The notes under the pieces were generated by a model. It was not told where the DNA came from. It did no database searches and worked only from the letters and a program-made list of their open reading frames with translations. A DNA stretch of 64,000 bases from Arthrobacter mangrovi (GTDB taxonomy: Bacteria; Actinomycetota; Actinomycetes; Actinomycetales; Micrococcaceae), in contig NZ_BRVS01000011.1 in the NCBI RefSeq assembly GCF_026011795.1, positions 1 through 64,000 on the forward strand, written 5' to 3'. Both the position numbers and the translations under genes were made by a program. This document shows positions 16,463 through 25,162 of this stretch, piece by piece. Within the stretch, counting starts at the first letter, position 1; each line of letters begins with the position of its first letter.

Positions 16463-17570
16463 GAGCAGCACCATCACCAAGACGGGGACCCGGATCGATA
16501 TCCGCAACGTCTCCAAGCACTACGCCGGGTCCACGGCCGTCGAGGACATCGACCTGACCATCGAGCCTGGCGAATTCCTGACCCTCCTCGGGCCGTCGGG
16601 GTCGGGCAAGACCACGACCCTGAACCTGATCGCGGGGTTCACCGACCTCAGCGCGGGGCACATCGAGATCGACGGCGAACGGGTGGACAACATCCCCTCC
16701 CACCGGAGGGGGCTCGGCGTCGTGTTCCAGCACTACGCGCTCTTCCCGCACATGAGCGTCGAAGACAACATTGCGTTCCCGCTCAAGCAGCGCAAGGTTG
16801 CCAAGGCGGAGCAGAAGCGCCGCGTGGCCGAGGTCCTCGAGACCGTGGGCCTGGGCGGCTATGAAAACCGCCAGCCGGCCGAGCTCTCCGGCGGCCAGCA
16901 GCAGCGGGTCGCCTTCGCCCGGGCCATGGTCTTCGAGCCCCGCGCGCTCCTGATGGACGAGCCGCTCGGCGCGCTGGACAAGAACCTGCGGGAGAAGCTG
17001 CAGCTCGAGATCAAGCGGATCCACCAGGACGTGGGACGGACCTTCGTCTTCGTCACGCACGACCAGGAGGAGGCACTGGTCCTCAGCGACAGGATCGCGA
17101 TCTTCAACAACGGGCGCATCGAACAGGTCGGCGCCAGCCACGAGCTCTACGAGCGGCCGCGCACCCTCTTCGTGGCGACCTTCATGGGCGAATCGACGGT
17201 CCTCCGCGGCGAGCCCGAATGGCACGGCACCGAGTGGACCCTCGGCTTCCACGGCGCCGCCCTGCGCGGCACCGCGGAGCCCTTCAGCGGTCCGGCCGCG
17301 CTGGTGCTGCGGCCCGAGGACATCCACCTGTCGTCGCGCGAGGATGACATTCCGGCCGGCCACCAGTACTGCCCGGTGACCATCACGCAGAGCATCTACC
17401 TGGGCTCCGGCCGCAAGTTCGAGCTGGCCCTGGCCGATGGTTCGACCGGCATCGTGCGCGGCCCGCTGGCCCGGGGAGCCGGGCTGGAGGCCGGGGACCG
17501 GGCGTTCGCCTCCTGGCGCCCGGAGCGCGGCTCGCTGCTGCCGGACACCGGCTCCCGCTCCACGACCTAG
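16455..17570 (+). CDS. ABC transporter ATP-binding protein, PotA type
   Basis: A 371-residue ATPase starting at GTG 16455, with AGGAGG at 16445-16450. Walker A GPSGSGKTT is at about residues 46-54, signature LSGGQQQR near 143 and Walker B ALLMDEP near 165. H-loop FVTHDQEE follows. A C-terminal TOBE domain starts near residue 250. This is the usual architecture of PotA/CUT1-type importer ATPases. It energises the preceding two permeases and overlaps the second one by eight bases. A putative oxidase for the imported substrate follows after 72 bases. Confidence 0.9.
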   Translation: MLESSTITKTGTRIDIRNVSKHYAGSTAVEDIDLTIEPGEFLTLLGPSGSGKTTTLNLIAGFTDLSAGHIEIDGERVDNIPSHRRGLGVVFQHYALFPHMSVEDNIAFPLKQRKVAKAEQKRRVAEVLETVGLGGYENRQPAELSGGQQQRVAFARAMVFEPRALLMDEPLGALDKNLREKLQLEIKRIHQDVGRTFVFVTHDQEEALVLSDRIAIFNNGRIEQVGASHELYERPRTLFVATFMGESTVLRGEPEWHGTEWTLGFHGAALRGTAEPFSGPAALVLRPEDIHLSSREDDIPAGHQYCPVTITQSIYLGSGRKFELALADGSTGIVRGPLARGAGLEAGDRAFASWRPERGSLLPDTGSRSTT

Positions 17571-17642
17571 ATCCCTCCCGCAAGCCAAGTTCCTCGCGGG
17601 CTCATCCTCCCGAGGTCCGTACTCCTCCGGAAAGGTTCCCCA

Positions 17643-19019
17643 GTGACAGTCAGTGGCAACGTCTCCTTCTGGTACGCCGCGGGCGGCGTCCCGTCGCCCC
17701 GTCCTTCGCTGCCGGGCGACCTCCGGGCCGACGTCGCGATTGTCGGCGCCGGGTACACCGGGCTGTGGACGGCCTACTACCTGAAGAAGGCCGAGCCCTC
17801 GCTCAACGTCGTGGTCCTGGAGGCCCGGTTCGCCGGCTTCGGGGCCTCGGGCCGCAACGGGGGATGGCTGGCCAACACCATCACCGGAGGGCGGACCGGC
17901 TACGAAAAGTCGCACGGCCGCGCCGTCGTCGGCCGATTCCAGGAACTGCTGAACGAGGCCGTCGACGAGGTGTGCAAAGTAGCCGAGGCCGAAGGGATCG
18001 ACGCGGACATCGTCAAGGGCGGGGAGCTGCTGGTGGCCCGCAACCGCGCGCAGCTGGCCCGCCTGCACGACCTCGCCGCGGAGGAGCGGCGGTGGCCCGA
18101 GGGCGGGGCGCGGCTGCTGACCGCGGAGGAAACCACGGACCGGGTGCACGTCGCCGCCGCGCTCGGCGGCATGCACGTCCCGCACTGTGCCCGCATCCAC
18201 CCGGCCAAACTCGTGCGGGGGCTGGCCGCCGCCGTCGAACGCCTCGGCGTGCCGATCTACGAGGACACGGAGGTCACGGATATCCTGCCCGGCGCGGCGG
18301 TCACGCGGCGCGGGCGGGTCGAGGCGCGGCACGTCCTGCGGGCGACCGAGGGGTTCACCGCGAACCTCAAGGGGCTGCACCGCGAGTGGCTGCCGATGAA
18401 CTCGTCGATGATTGTCACGGCGCCGCTGCCCGCCGCGGCCTGGGAAGAGATCGGCTGGGAGGGGCGGGAAACCCTGGAGGACCTCGCCCACGCCTACGTC
18501 TACCTGCAGCGCACGGCCGACGACCGCATCGCGATCGGCGGCCGCGGCGTGCCCTACCGCTACGGCTCCCGCACGGATACGGACGGGGCCACGCAGCCGG
18601 GCACCATCACGATGCTGACCTCCATCCTGCACGACATGTTCCCGGCGGCCCGCGGCCAGGAGATCGAACATGCATGGTCCGGCGTGCTCGGCGTGCCGCG
18701 GGACTGGAAAGCGACCGTCGGCTACGACCCGGCCAGCGGCCTCGGCTGGGCCGGAGGCTACGTCGGCACCGGCGTCACCGCGACCAACCTGGCCGGCAGG
18801 ACGCTGAGCGGCCTGGTGCTGGGCGGCGCCGGCGAGCTGGCCGCCATGCCGTGGGTCAACCGGAAGATCCGGCGGTGGGAGTTCGAGCCGCTGCGCTGGA
18901 TCGCGGTGCAGGCGATGTACGCGCTGTACCATCGGGCCGACCGCGCCGAGGCGGGCGGCCTGGCGAGGACGTCGAAGCTGGCCCGGTTCGCTGACAAGGT
19001 GTCGGGCCGGGGCTACTAG
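17643..19019 (+). CDS. FAD-dependent oxidoreductase, gamma-glutamylputrescine oxidase (PuuB)-like
   Basis: A 458-residue DAO-fold flavoprotein. VAIVGAGYTGLWTAYYL at residues 32-48 is the FAD site, and ARFAGFGASGRNGGWL is the conserved flavin-contact segment of the PuuB/OrdL group. The C-terminal GYDPASGLGWAGGYVGTGV is the second conserved FAD contact. Members oxidise primary or secondary amines to aldehydes, releasing ammonia or an amine and hydrogen peroxide. Placement right after a polyamine-type importer suggests it acts on the imported amine. It may instead act on another amino compound, because no glutamyl-putrescine synthetase is present. Confidence 0.85.
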   Translation: MTVSGNVSFWYAAGGVPSPRPSLPGDLRADVAIVGAGYTGLWTAYYLKKAEPSLNVVVLEARFAGFGASGRNGGWLANTITGGRTGYEKSHGRAVVGRFQELLNEAVDEVCKVAEAEGIDADIVKGGELLVARNRAQLARLHDLAAEERRWPEGGARLLTAEETTDRVHVAAALGGMHVPHCARIHPAKLVRGLAAAVERLGVPIYEDTEVTDILPGAAVTRRGRVEARHVLRATEGFTANLKGLHREWLPMNSSMIVTAPLPAAAWEEIGWEGRETLEDLAHAYVYLQRTADDRIAIGGRGVPYRYGSRTDTDGATQPGTITMLTSILHDMFPAARGQEIEHAWSGVLGVPRDWKATVGYDPASGLGWAGGYVGTGVTATNLAGRTLSGLVLGGAGELAAMPWVNRKIRRWEFEPLRWIAVQAMYALYHRADRAEAGGLARTSKLARFADKVSGRGY

Positions 19020-19061
19020 CACCGGGGGGCTGGCCAGTCCGGGGCCCCTAAGCCCCGGTGC
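19019..19061 (+). terminator. Hairpin at the end of the amine cluster
   Basis: GCACCGGGG at 19019-19027 pairs with CCCCGGTGC at 19053-19061, enclosing smaller GC pairs. It starts on the last base of the oxidase stop codon. There is no T tract, so factor-independent termination is uncertain. The remaining gap to the P450 gene (19062-19215) shows nothing else convincing. Confidence 0.45.
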
Positions 19062-19215
19062 TGGCCGGCTCCGTCCGAAAAGGGGCATTCTTTCGCTGGA
19101 GCGCAGGCTGGCGCCGGGTATAGGATCGGGCCTCACCGGGCCGTGAGCCCGCCCATCCGGAGGCTTCCGCACAGGCGTTGACCGGAGGCTGCCGGACCGA
19201 TCAGGAAGGCCGGCC

Positions 19216-20421
19216 ATGGAGAATCTGCGGGACCTCGAGCGGTCGCTGGATCCTTACCCCTTCTACGCGCAGATGCGGGAATCGGCGCCGGTCTTCCGCG
19301 GGGAGCGGGCCGGACTGTGGCACGTTTTCCTCTACGACGACGTGCAGCGGGTGCTCTCCGACTACGAGGCGTTCTCCTCGCACCAGCCGCGCGAGGAACA
19401 GTCGGTCACGGGGCAGCTGTTCGCGGCGAGCCTGATCAACACGGACCCGCCGCGGCACCGGCAGCTGCGCTCGCTGGTCAGCCAGGCCTTCACGCCGCGT
19501 GCGGTGGAGGCGCTGGGCCCGCGGATCGAGGAGATCACCGGGGAGCTGCTGGACCAGGTTGTTCCCGCCGGAGCGGCCGACCTGGTCGAGGCGCTGGCCT
19601 ACCCCCTGCCGGTGATCGTGATCGCGGAGCTCATGGGCATCCCCGCCGAGGACCGCGACCGCTTCAAGAAGTGGTCCGACGCCGTGGTGCAGGCAGCCGG
19701 CCCGGAACGGGTGCGGGAAGGGGGGTCCGACCCCGCTCCGGCCCCCAACCACGGCGAGATGGTGGGCTACTTCCTGGCCATGATCGAACAGCGCCGGCGC
19801 GACCCGGGCCCGGACCTGATCAGCGCGCTGCTGGCCGCGGAGATCGACGGGCAGCAGCTCACCGTTCCCGAGCTGATCGGCTTCTGCGCCCTGCTGCTGG
19901 TGGCCGGCAACGAGACGACGACCAACCTGATCGGCAACGCCGTGCTGGCCTTCTCCGGCGCAACCGGAAACTCCGGGGACTCCGGAAATCCCGGAGTCAT
20001 GGAGCGGCTGCGCGCCGAGCCCGACCTGCTGCCGCAGGCGATCGAGGAGGTGCTGCGCTACCGCTCGCCCGTGCACGCCATGTACCGCACGGCCATTGCC
20101 GACGTGGAGCTGGGCGGCCAGCGGATCCCCGTCGGCGACTCGCTCGTGGCGTGGATCGGCTCCGCCAACCATGACGCGCTGCACTTCGAGCGGCCGGAGG
20201 AGTTCGACGTCGACCGTGGCCACATCCGGCACCTCGCCTTCGGGCAGGGGGTGCATTTCTGCCTCGGCGCGCCGCTGGCCCGGCTCGAGGCCCGGATCGC
20301 GCTGCAAGCGGTGCTGGCCCGGCTGCCCGGCCTGGCCGTCGCCCCCGACGCCCGGCTGGAACGGATGGAAAGCCCCATCATCTTCGGAGTCAAGCAGCTT
20401 CCGGTCATCTGGCAGAGTTAG
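19216..20421 (+). CDS. Cytochrome P450 (first)
   Basis: A 401-residue soluble bacterial P450. I-helix oxygen-activation motif LLVAGNETTTNLIG is near residues 226-239. EEVLRYRSPV is the K-helix ExxR. Heme loop FGQGVHFCLG has the cysteine ligand near residue 348. The sequence is 8-10% shorter at the N-terminus than eukaryotic forms, as expected. Electron partners are not adjacent, though a ferredoxin/reductase pair lies 3-4 kb away on the other strand. GGA/TCC-rich repeats (GDSGNPG segment near residue 255) make a Gly/Asn-rich loop. Substrate unknown. It converges on the PhoX-like gene. Confidence 0.92.
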   Translation: MENLRDLERSLDPYPFYAQMRESAPVFRGERAGLWHVFLYDDVQRVLSDYEAFSSHQPREEQSVTGQLFAASLINTDPPRHRQLRSLVSQAFTPRAVEALGPRIEEITGELLDQVVPAGAADLVEALAYPLPVIVIAELMGIPAEDRDRFKKWSDAVVQAAGPERVREGGSDPAPAPNHGEMVGYFLAMIEQRRRDPGPDLISALLAAEIDGQQLTVPELIGFCALLLVAGNETTTNLIGNAVLAFSGATGNSGDSGNPGVMERLRAEPDLLPQAIEEVLRYRSPVHAMYRTAIADVELGGQRIPVGDSLVAWIGSANHDALHFERPEEFDVDRGHIRHLAFGQGVHFCLGAPLARLEARIALQAVLARLPGLAVAPDARLERMESPIIFGVKQLPVIWQS

Positions 20422-20500
20422 CCCCAGGTTCGGCCGGCAGCCGTGCCGGATCCTTGAGGCCGGGGAGCAGCGCGGCGCTGTTCCGCTGCCGCCATGACGC

Positions 20501-20540
20501 CAACGGCGGAGCCCACCGGAAGGCGGGCCCCGCCGTCGTT
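20501..20540. terminator. Imperfect GTCGTT-family hairpin between convergent genes
   Basis: CAACGGCGG-A-GCCC at 20501-20514 faces GGGCCCCGCCGTCGTT at 20525-20540. One arm lacks three bases of the usual AACGACGGCGG. It lies midway between the 3' ends of the P450 and PhoX-like genes, so it could serve both. Confidence 0.45.
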
Positions 20541-20563
20541 GTCCGGCGCGGAACCGGACGAAG

Positions 20564-21979
20564 CTACGCGGCCGCGTTGCTTGGGCGTCCCCACGGGCCG
20601 GTGATGGCCAGGGTGAAACCGGGGGACTGGATGTTGACGAAGAGGGTCTTGCCATCGGCGCTGAAGGCCGGGCCGCAGAACTCGCTGTCGTTGTACTCGT
20701 TGCGGGCGAGCGGGTAGGCCTTGCCTTCGGAAGTGACGCCGACCAGGTGCGAGACGCCGTCGCCGTCCTCGGCGAGGATGAGGCCGCCGTGGGCGGAGAC
20801 GGTGATGTTGTCGGGGCCGTCGAAGTGGCCTTCCGCCTCCGGGTCCGGGTTGACGCCGAAAATGGTCTTGAGCGTGATGCTCTCGGTGGCCGGGTCGTAG
20901 AACCAGACCTGGCCGTCATGCTCGTTGGCGCTGCCGTCGGCAAGGCGGGCGAAGCTGGAGACGAAGAAGGCGCCGCCGTCGGCCCACCACTGGCCCTCGA
21001 GCTTGCGGGCGCGGGTGATCCGGCCGTCCTCGAACTGCTTGCGGACGGCCGTGTCGACGGCGTCGCGGTCCTGGACGTCGACCCACTCGACCTTCAGGCG
21101 GGTACCCACCTCGGTGGCCTCGGACAGGTCCGCGATGTGGTTGCTCCCGAGGAAGCAGTTCATCGCCTGCAGCCGGCCGGCGGTGTCGCCGCCTTCGGAC
21201 AGGGCGAGCTCGCGCAGGGCGTCCTTGCCGGGGACGAACCCGGCCGGCGGGACCCAGCGGAAGTACAGGCCGTTGGGCTTGCCGGCGTCCTCGGTCAGGT
21301 AGATGACGCTGGTCTTGGGATCAACCGCGACGGCCTCGTGCGAGTAGCGGCCCATGAATTTCAGCGGGACCGGGCTCTTGCCGATGTTGGCCTCGCGGCT
21401 CGTCGGGTCCACCTCGAAGACATAGCCGTGGTCCTTGGTGTTGCCGCCTTCTCCGGCGCGGCTGTCGGTTTCCTCGCAGGTCAGCCAGGTGCCCCAGGGG
21501 GTGATGCCGCCGGCGCAGTTGTTGTCGGTGCCGGCCAGCGAGGTGTACTGCTCCACGCGGTTGCCGGCCTTGTCGACGACGATGGTCGAGGTTCCGCCGA
21601 TGGCGCCGGGATCGTAGGTCACGCCGTCGATGACGGGGACGCCCCAGGGCTCGCTGCCGCTGTTCTCGTGGTTGATGACGAGGACGGAGCCGCCGTCCTC
21701 GGCGGCGAAGACGCCCATACCGTCGGGGTCGCTGGGGTGGACGCCGTCGGCGGTGCGGGTCTCGCCGGAGCGCGCGATCAGCTTGTAGGAGAAGCCTTCC
21801 GGCAGGGCCAGGATGCCCTTGGGATCGGAGACGAGGGCCCCGTAGCCCGTGGCGGTGCGGGTGGCGGCGGAGGCCGGGCGGACGAAGGCGTCGAGGCTGC
21901 CGGCGCCGGCGAACGCGAAGCCGAGGCCGGCGGCTGCGGAGCCGCCGAGGAAGCCGCGGCGGGAAACGGAAGATGTCAT
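20564..21979 (-). CDS. PhoX/DUF839-family phosphatase-like protein, Tat-exported
   Basis: A 471-residue protein with a twin-arginine signal (SRRGFLGGSAAAGLGFAFAG) for export of folded, cofactor-bearing protein. The body has beta-propeller-type segments characteristic of DUF839/PhoX: YGALVSDPKGILALPEGFSY, VLINHENSG, CAGGITPWGTWLTCEE and MGRYSHEAVAVDP. PhoX enzymes are calcium/iron-dependent alkaline phosphatases. This one is shorter than classical PhoX, as is usual for the actinobacterial DUF839 branch. Start ATG 21979 is preceded by GGGAGG. Phosphatase activity is an inference. It is transcribed alone, converging on the P450 gene. Confidence 0.83.
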   Translation of the reverse strand: MTSSVSRRGFLGGSAAAGLGFAFAGAGSLDAFVRPASAATRTATGYGALVSDPKGILALPEGFSYKLIARSGETRTADGVHPSDPDGMGVFAAEDGGSVLVINHENSGSEPWGVPVIDGVTYDPGAIGGTSTIVVDKAGNRVEQYTSLAGTDNNCAGGITPWGTWLTCEETDSRAGEGGNTKDHGYVFEVDPTSREANIGKSPVPLKFMGRYSHEAVAVDPKTSVIYLTEDAGKPNGLYFRWVPPAGFVPGKDALRELALSEGGDTAGRLQAMNCFLGSNHIADLSEATEVGTRLKVEWVDVQDRDAVDTAVRKQFEDGRITRARKLEGQWWADGGAFFVSSFARLADGSANEHDGQVWFYDPATESITLKTIFGVNPDPEAEGHFDGPDNITVSAHGGLILAEDGDGVSHLVGVTSEGKAYPLARNEYNDSEFCGPAFSADGKTLFVNIQSPGFTLAITGPWGRPSNAAA

Positions 21980-22079
21980 GGAGGAGCCTCCCGGGCTGTT
22001 CAGGTGCTGATGGACCGTCCCATCGTGCTGGGCCGCGGTGAGCAGAAACGGGCCGGCGGGTGGCCGGCGGGTGAAGAAA

Positions 22080-22928
22080 TCAGGCAGGAATGCCGAGCAT
22101 GCCCGCGCTGGCCTGCCAGTGCCGCAGGACCAGGTCGTCGTCGGCGGCCTGGGGGCTGGTGCGGCCGGGCCGGCGGTGGTCGTCATAGTAGCGGCCGGAC
22201 TGCCAGTCGGTGCCGGGCGTGCCGGCGCAGAAGTGGGCGAGGTTGGCGCCGCCTCGTTCGGACGAGATCAGGAAGCGGCGCAGCCAGGTGTGGTAGAAGG
22301 GGCGGAGGTAGCTGGTGCTTTCCGCCGCGAAGTTCGTGGCGACGTTGCCCGGATGGAACGCCACGGAGGAGAGGCCCCGGCCGGCATGGCGGGCGTGCAG
22401 CCCGCGGGTGAAGAGGATGTTGGCGAGCTTGCCGTTGCCGTAGGCGCGGTTGGGGGTGAAGCCGCGCCAAGTGTTGAGGTCCTCGATGTCCACGCGGCCG
22501 AACAGACGGGCGCCGATGCTCGAGGTGTTGACGATGCTGGCGCGGCTGCCGAGCAGGACGTCGAGGAGTTCATGCGTGAGCAGGAACGGCGCCAGATGGT
22601 TGATCTGGAAGGTCTTTTCGAACCCGTCCCTGGTCCGCTCGGGACCGGCGAAGAGGCCGCCGGCGTTGTTCGCGAGGACATCGATACGCGGGTAGGCCGC
22701 CTTCAGGTCCCGGGCAAGCGAACGCACCTGGCCGAGGTCGGCAAAATCCGCGGTGTACCAGTCGGCGGCGAGCTGCCGGGCGACGTTCTCGGTCTTGCCC
22801 GGCGACCGCCCCACGAGGACCACGCGGTGTCCTTCGGCATGGAGGAGCCGGGCGGCGGCCGCGCCGATCCCGTCGCTGGCGCCCGTCAGGACGATGGTCT
22901 TCGGTTCGTTCGTCTTCGGCTCGGTCAT
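22080..22928 (-). CDS. SDR-family oxidoreductase (retinol dehydrogenase/protochlorophyllide reductase-like)
   Basis: A 282-residue short-chain dehydrogenase. The cofactor motif TGASDGIG is at residues 15-22, NNAG is present, and the catalytic set is Ser in NTSSIG plus YGNGK (Tyr, Lys). RVVLVGRS before the acidic region suggests NADP preference. The long C-terminus with ARHAGRGLSSVAFHPGNVATNF is typical of the WW-oxidoreductase/retinol dehydrogenase-like group. Start MTEPKTN at 22928 has AAGGGA upstream. It stands alone 3' of the PhoX gene on the same strand, and the substrate is not apparent. Confidence 0.85.
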   Translation of the reverse strand: MTEPKTNEPKTIVLTGASDGIGAAAARLLHAEGHRVVLVGRSPGKTENVARQLAADWYTADFADLGQVRSLARDLKAAYPRIDVLANNAGGLFAGPERTRDGFEKTFQINHLAPFLLTHELLDVLLGSRASIVNTSSIGARLFGRVDIEDLNTWRGFTPNRAYGNGKLANILFTRGLHARHAGRGLSSVAFHPGNVATNFAAESTSYLRPFYHTWLRRFLISSERGGANLAHFCAGTPGTDWQSGRYYDDHRRPGRTSPQAADDDLVLRHWQASAGMLGIPA

Positions 22929-22975
22929 CCGCAGTCCCTTCGTCGGCAGGCGCTTGGTGCGCTGCAGGCACAACG

Positions 22976-22994
22976 TTAGCGCCGCCGTCGTTAT
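22976..22994. repeat. Single GTCGTT repeat arm
   Basis: GCGCCGCCGTCGTTATT occurs 3' of the ferredoxin reductase operon end and 5' of the SDR. It matches the conserved arm at 1100-1110, 4980-4989 and 33976-33986 but has no full partner arm nearby. Confidence 0.4.
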
Positions 22995-23128
22995 TCTGCC
23001 GCCCTCCCGTTACCCTCAGCCCCTCCTCGCCTCCTTCGACCCCATCGACTGGGCAGCAGGTGCCCGATTTTCGCGTGGTAAGGGCATCTGCTGCCCGGTC
23101 GGCGGGAGGGCGGGAGAGGGTCGGGAGG

Positions 23129-24292
23129 TCAGGCGGCGGATGGTGCGGCGGCGGGCGCGTGGGCCAGGCGGCGCAGCTTCGGGATCGGGATCCGGTAATT
23201 AAGGCCGACGGCGGTGCCCGTGCCGTCCGCGTGCGGCCAGCGCATCAGGGCAGAGCCGGCGTGCGGATCCCCCTCGAGGAGCTCGGGCCGGCCGGTCAGC
23301 GGAAGGAAGCCGCTCGCCTTGAGGTTCAGGCCGAACTGCTCGGTCCAGAAGTAGGGCTGGAAGTCCAGCTCCGGGGTCTCGTCGCCCTTGAGCAGCGCGA
23401 GGGCCGCCACCTTGCTCTGCTCGATGGCGCTGGTCCAGAGCGGGATCCGGCCGATGCCCCGGGCCGTGGGGAAGGCGGCCACGTCTCCGGCGGCGACGAT
23501 GTCCGGACGGACGCGGCCGCGGGTGTCGACCTCGAGCCGGCCGTTGGCGAGGAGGCCGCTGGTCGCCAGCCACTCCGTGTTGGGCGCGTCGCCGACGGCG
23601 CTGACGACGAGGTCGGGCTCGAGGGCGGAACCGTCGGCGAGGGAGACGCGCGGCCGGCCGCCGTCCTCATGGAGGCCGAGGGCCTGGGAGGGCGCGAGCT
23701 TCAGCCCGGCGCGCAGGGCGGCGGTGAGGAAGACCTCGGACAGGTACGGGCCCAGTTGGCTGGTGAGCGGCCGGTCCCGGGACACGAGCGTGACCTCGCA
23801 GCCGGCGGACAGGCAGCCGGAGGCGATCTCCATTCCCAGGGCGCCGCCGCCGACCACGACGACGGACGGGCGGCCGGCGAGCCTGCGCCGCAGTGCCAGG
23901 GCGTCCTCGAGGGTGCGCAGCGTCAGTTCGTTCCGGTGCGCCGTGCCGCCGGTTCCCAGGCGGCGGGCGCGCGATCCGGTGGCGAGGACGACGCCGTCGT
24001 AGGGCAGGCCGGTGCCGTCCTCGAGGAGCACGAGCTTCCGTCCGGCATCCAGCCCGGCCGCGCTGACTCCGAGGATCTCCTGCGCTTCGTGGCTCGCGGC
24101 CGGCAGCTCGTGGGACGTCATGTCCTCGGTGTCGAGCAGTGCCGCCTTGGACAGCGCGGGACGGCTGTACGGCGTATGATGCTCATCGCCGACGATGGTC
24201 AGCTCGCCGTCGAACCCGGCCGCCCGCAGCGAGTCTGCGGCCGTCAGGCCGGCAATGCCGTTTCCGACGACGACGATCCGTTCCATCGGCAT
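23129..24292 (-). CDS. Ferredoxin reductase (NADH-dependent, FAD)
   Basis: A 387-residue two-dinucleotide-fold flavoprotein. IVVVGNGIAGLTAADSLR near residues 6-23 binds FAD. VVVVGGGALGMEIASGCLSAGCEVTLV near 145-170 binds NAD(P)H, and DIVAAGDVAAFP is the C-terminal FAD contact. The layout is that of putidaredoxin reductase-type electron-transfer proteins. It begins two bases after the stop of the 61-residue ferredoxin gene, so both form a P450 electron chain. The likely client is the P450 at 26283, which lies in the same divergent locus. Confidence 0.92.
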   Translation of the reverse strand: MPMERIVVVGNGIAGLTAADSLRAAGFDGELTIVGDEHHTPYSRPALSKAALLDTEDMTSHELPAASHEAQEILGVSAAGLDAGRKLVLLEDGTGLPYDGVVLATGSRARRLGTGGTAHRNELTLRTLEDALALRRRLAGRPSVVVVGGGALGMEIASGCLSAGCEVTLVSRDRPLTSQLGPYLSEVFLTAALRAGLKLAPSQALGLHEDGGRPRVSLADGSALEPDLVVSAVGDAPNTEWLATSGLLANGRLEVDTRGRVRPDIVAAGDVAAFPTARGIGRIPLWTSAIEQSKVAALALLKGDETPELDFQPYFWTEQFGLNLKASGFLPLTGRPELLEGDPHAGSALMRWPHADGTGTAVGLNYRIPIPKLRRLAHAPAAAPSAA

Positions 24293-24294
24293 GG

Positions 24295-24480
24295 TCAGGC
24301 CAGCTTCAGGGCGGCAACGGGGCAGACGCGCACGGCCGCTTTGGCGGTTTCGAGGTCGCCATCGACCTGCTCGACGTCCAGGACAAGTTCGCCGTCATCG
24401 TCCAGATGCATCAGCTGCGGTGCGACTTCTTCGCACAGGCCGTGCCCTTCGCAACGCGGCCGATCCAGGATGATGTTCAT
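24295..24480 (-). CDS. Ferredoxin of the CxxHxxC...CP type, P450 partner
   Basis: A 61-residue acidic ferredoxin. Cluster ligands are Cys10 and Cys16 in CEGHGLC and the later Cys in VCPVAAL. The second position of the usual four-cysteine motif is His, a pattern seen in single-cluster [3Fe-4S] (or His-ligated [4Fe-4S]) ferredoxins that serve actinobacterial P450s. It is translated ahead of its reductase. It is divergent from the HtaA/LysR/P450 genes across a region with repeated AAATGAATA motifs. Confidence 0.9.
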   Translation of the reverse strand: MNIILDRPRCEGHGLCEEVAPQLMHLDDDGELVLDVEQVDGDLETAKAAVRVCPVAALKLA

Positions 24481-24563
24481 TGCTTCCTCCGCTGGCTTTG
24501 GGCTGTGGCTGGTGTCACAGCCGGGGTGTCTGAAAAGCTTGGCAGGCGGTGTTGATGTTCGGC

Positions 24564-24603
24564 AAATGAATACTTTTCATCGCTTATGTGCACGAAATGA
24601 ATA
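24564..24603. promoter_or_regulatory. LysR-type binding region in the ferredoxin/HtaA divergent promoter
   Basis: ATGAA-TACTT-TTCAT at 24566-24580 is an inverted repeat fitting the LysR T-N11-A rule (T24567, A24579). AAATGAATA is repeated directly at 24564-24572 and 24595-24603, 31 bases apart, close to three helical turns. The LysR gene lies one gene downstream. Confidence 0.6.
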
Positions 24604-24664
24604 GCTTGGTAGGCTGGCCCGGGAGAGCGCCGGGGCAGCCGGCCCCGATGAATGAGGTGTTTCG

Positions 24665-25162
24665 ATGCCACTGCAGCCTGGACTGATCTGGAACGTGAAG
24701 GACAGTTTCGTTGCCTACGTGGAGGCCCTCGATGACGGCACCGCGGAGGCGCTTTCGCCGGCCTCCCGCCAGGAGGGCGGGTTCCACTTTCCGTGGGACG
24801 AGGCCGCGCCGCTCCAGGACCCCGGCGGCTTTTCCGGTGCTTTGCAGTTCCTGGGCACGGTCCGGTTCGGCGGTCACTGGGGCGCCCTCGATGTCGAACT
24901 GCGGGATCCGCGGATCGAATTGGCCGGCGGCTCGGGCACGCTGCTGGTCCGGGAACGGGGCGGGCTGGATGCGGGCAGGATGCTCCCGTTTGCCGGCCTT
25001 GAGGCGGGTCCGGGCGTGGAAGGGGCCGACGGCTCCCTCCTGCTGGAACTGACTGCTGCCCTGGCCGGCCACGGACGCCTGCTGCTGGGAGGGCAGTACG
25101 CCGTCGGACAGCCGCTGAGCCCGCTCCAGGTCGCCTTCCCCGCCCGCCATGGCCGAGCGTAA
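24665..25162 (+). CDS. HtaA-domain protein
   Basis: A 165-residue protein without a signal peptide or membrane anchor. LIWNVKDSFVAYVEAL at the N-terminus, GGFHFPWDEA and FLGTVRFGGHWGALDVELRDPRIEL match the HtaA domain. In corynebacteria that domain binds heme at the cell surface. Here it is single, short and apparently cytoplasmic, as in many Arthrobacter-like genomes, so a heme surface role should not be assumed. Its end overlaps the LysR gene by 14 bases. Its place beside a P450 system raises the idea of heme or ligand handling, which is inference only. Confidence 0.7.
   Translation: MPLQPGLIWNVKDSFVAYVEALDDGTAEALSPASRQEGGFHFPWDEAAPLQDPGGFSGALQFLGTVRFGGHWGALDVELRDPRIELAGGSGTLLVRERGGLDAGRMLPFAGLEAGPGVEGADGSLLLELTAALAGHGRLLLGGQYAVGQPLSPLQVAFPARHGRA

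Noticed and set aside
16434-19217. 927-codon minus-strand frame opposite the ABC ATPase and PuuB-like genes
   Set aside because: It spans two unrelated genes and their gap and has low-complexity composition, so it is an antisense artefact.
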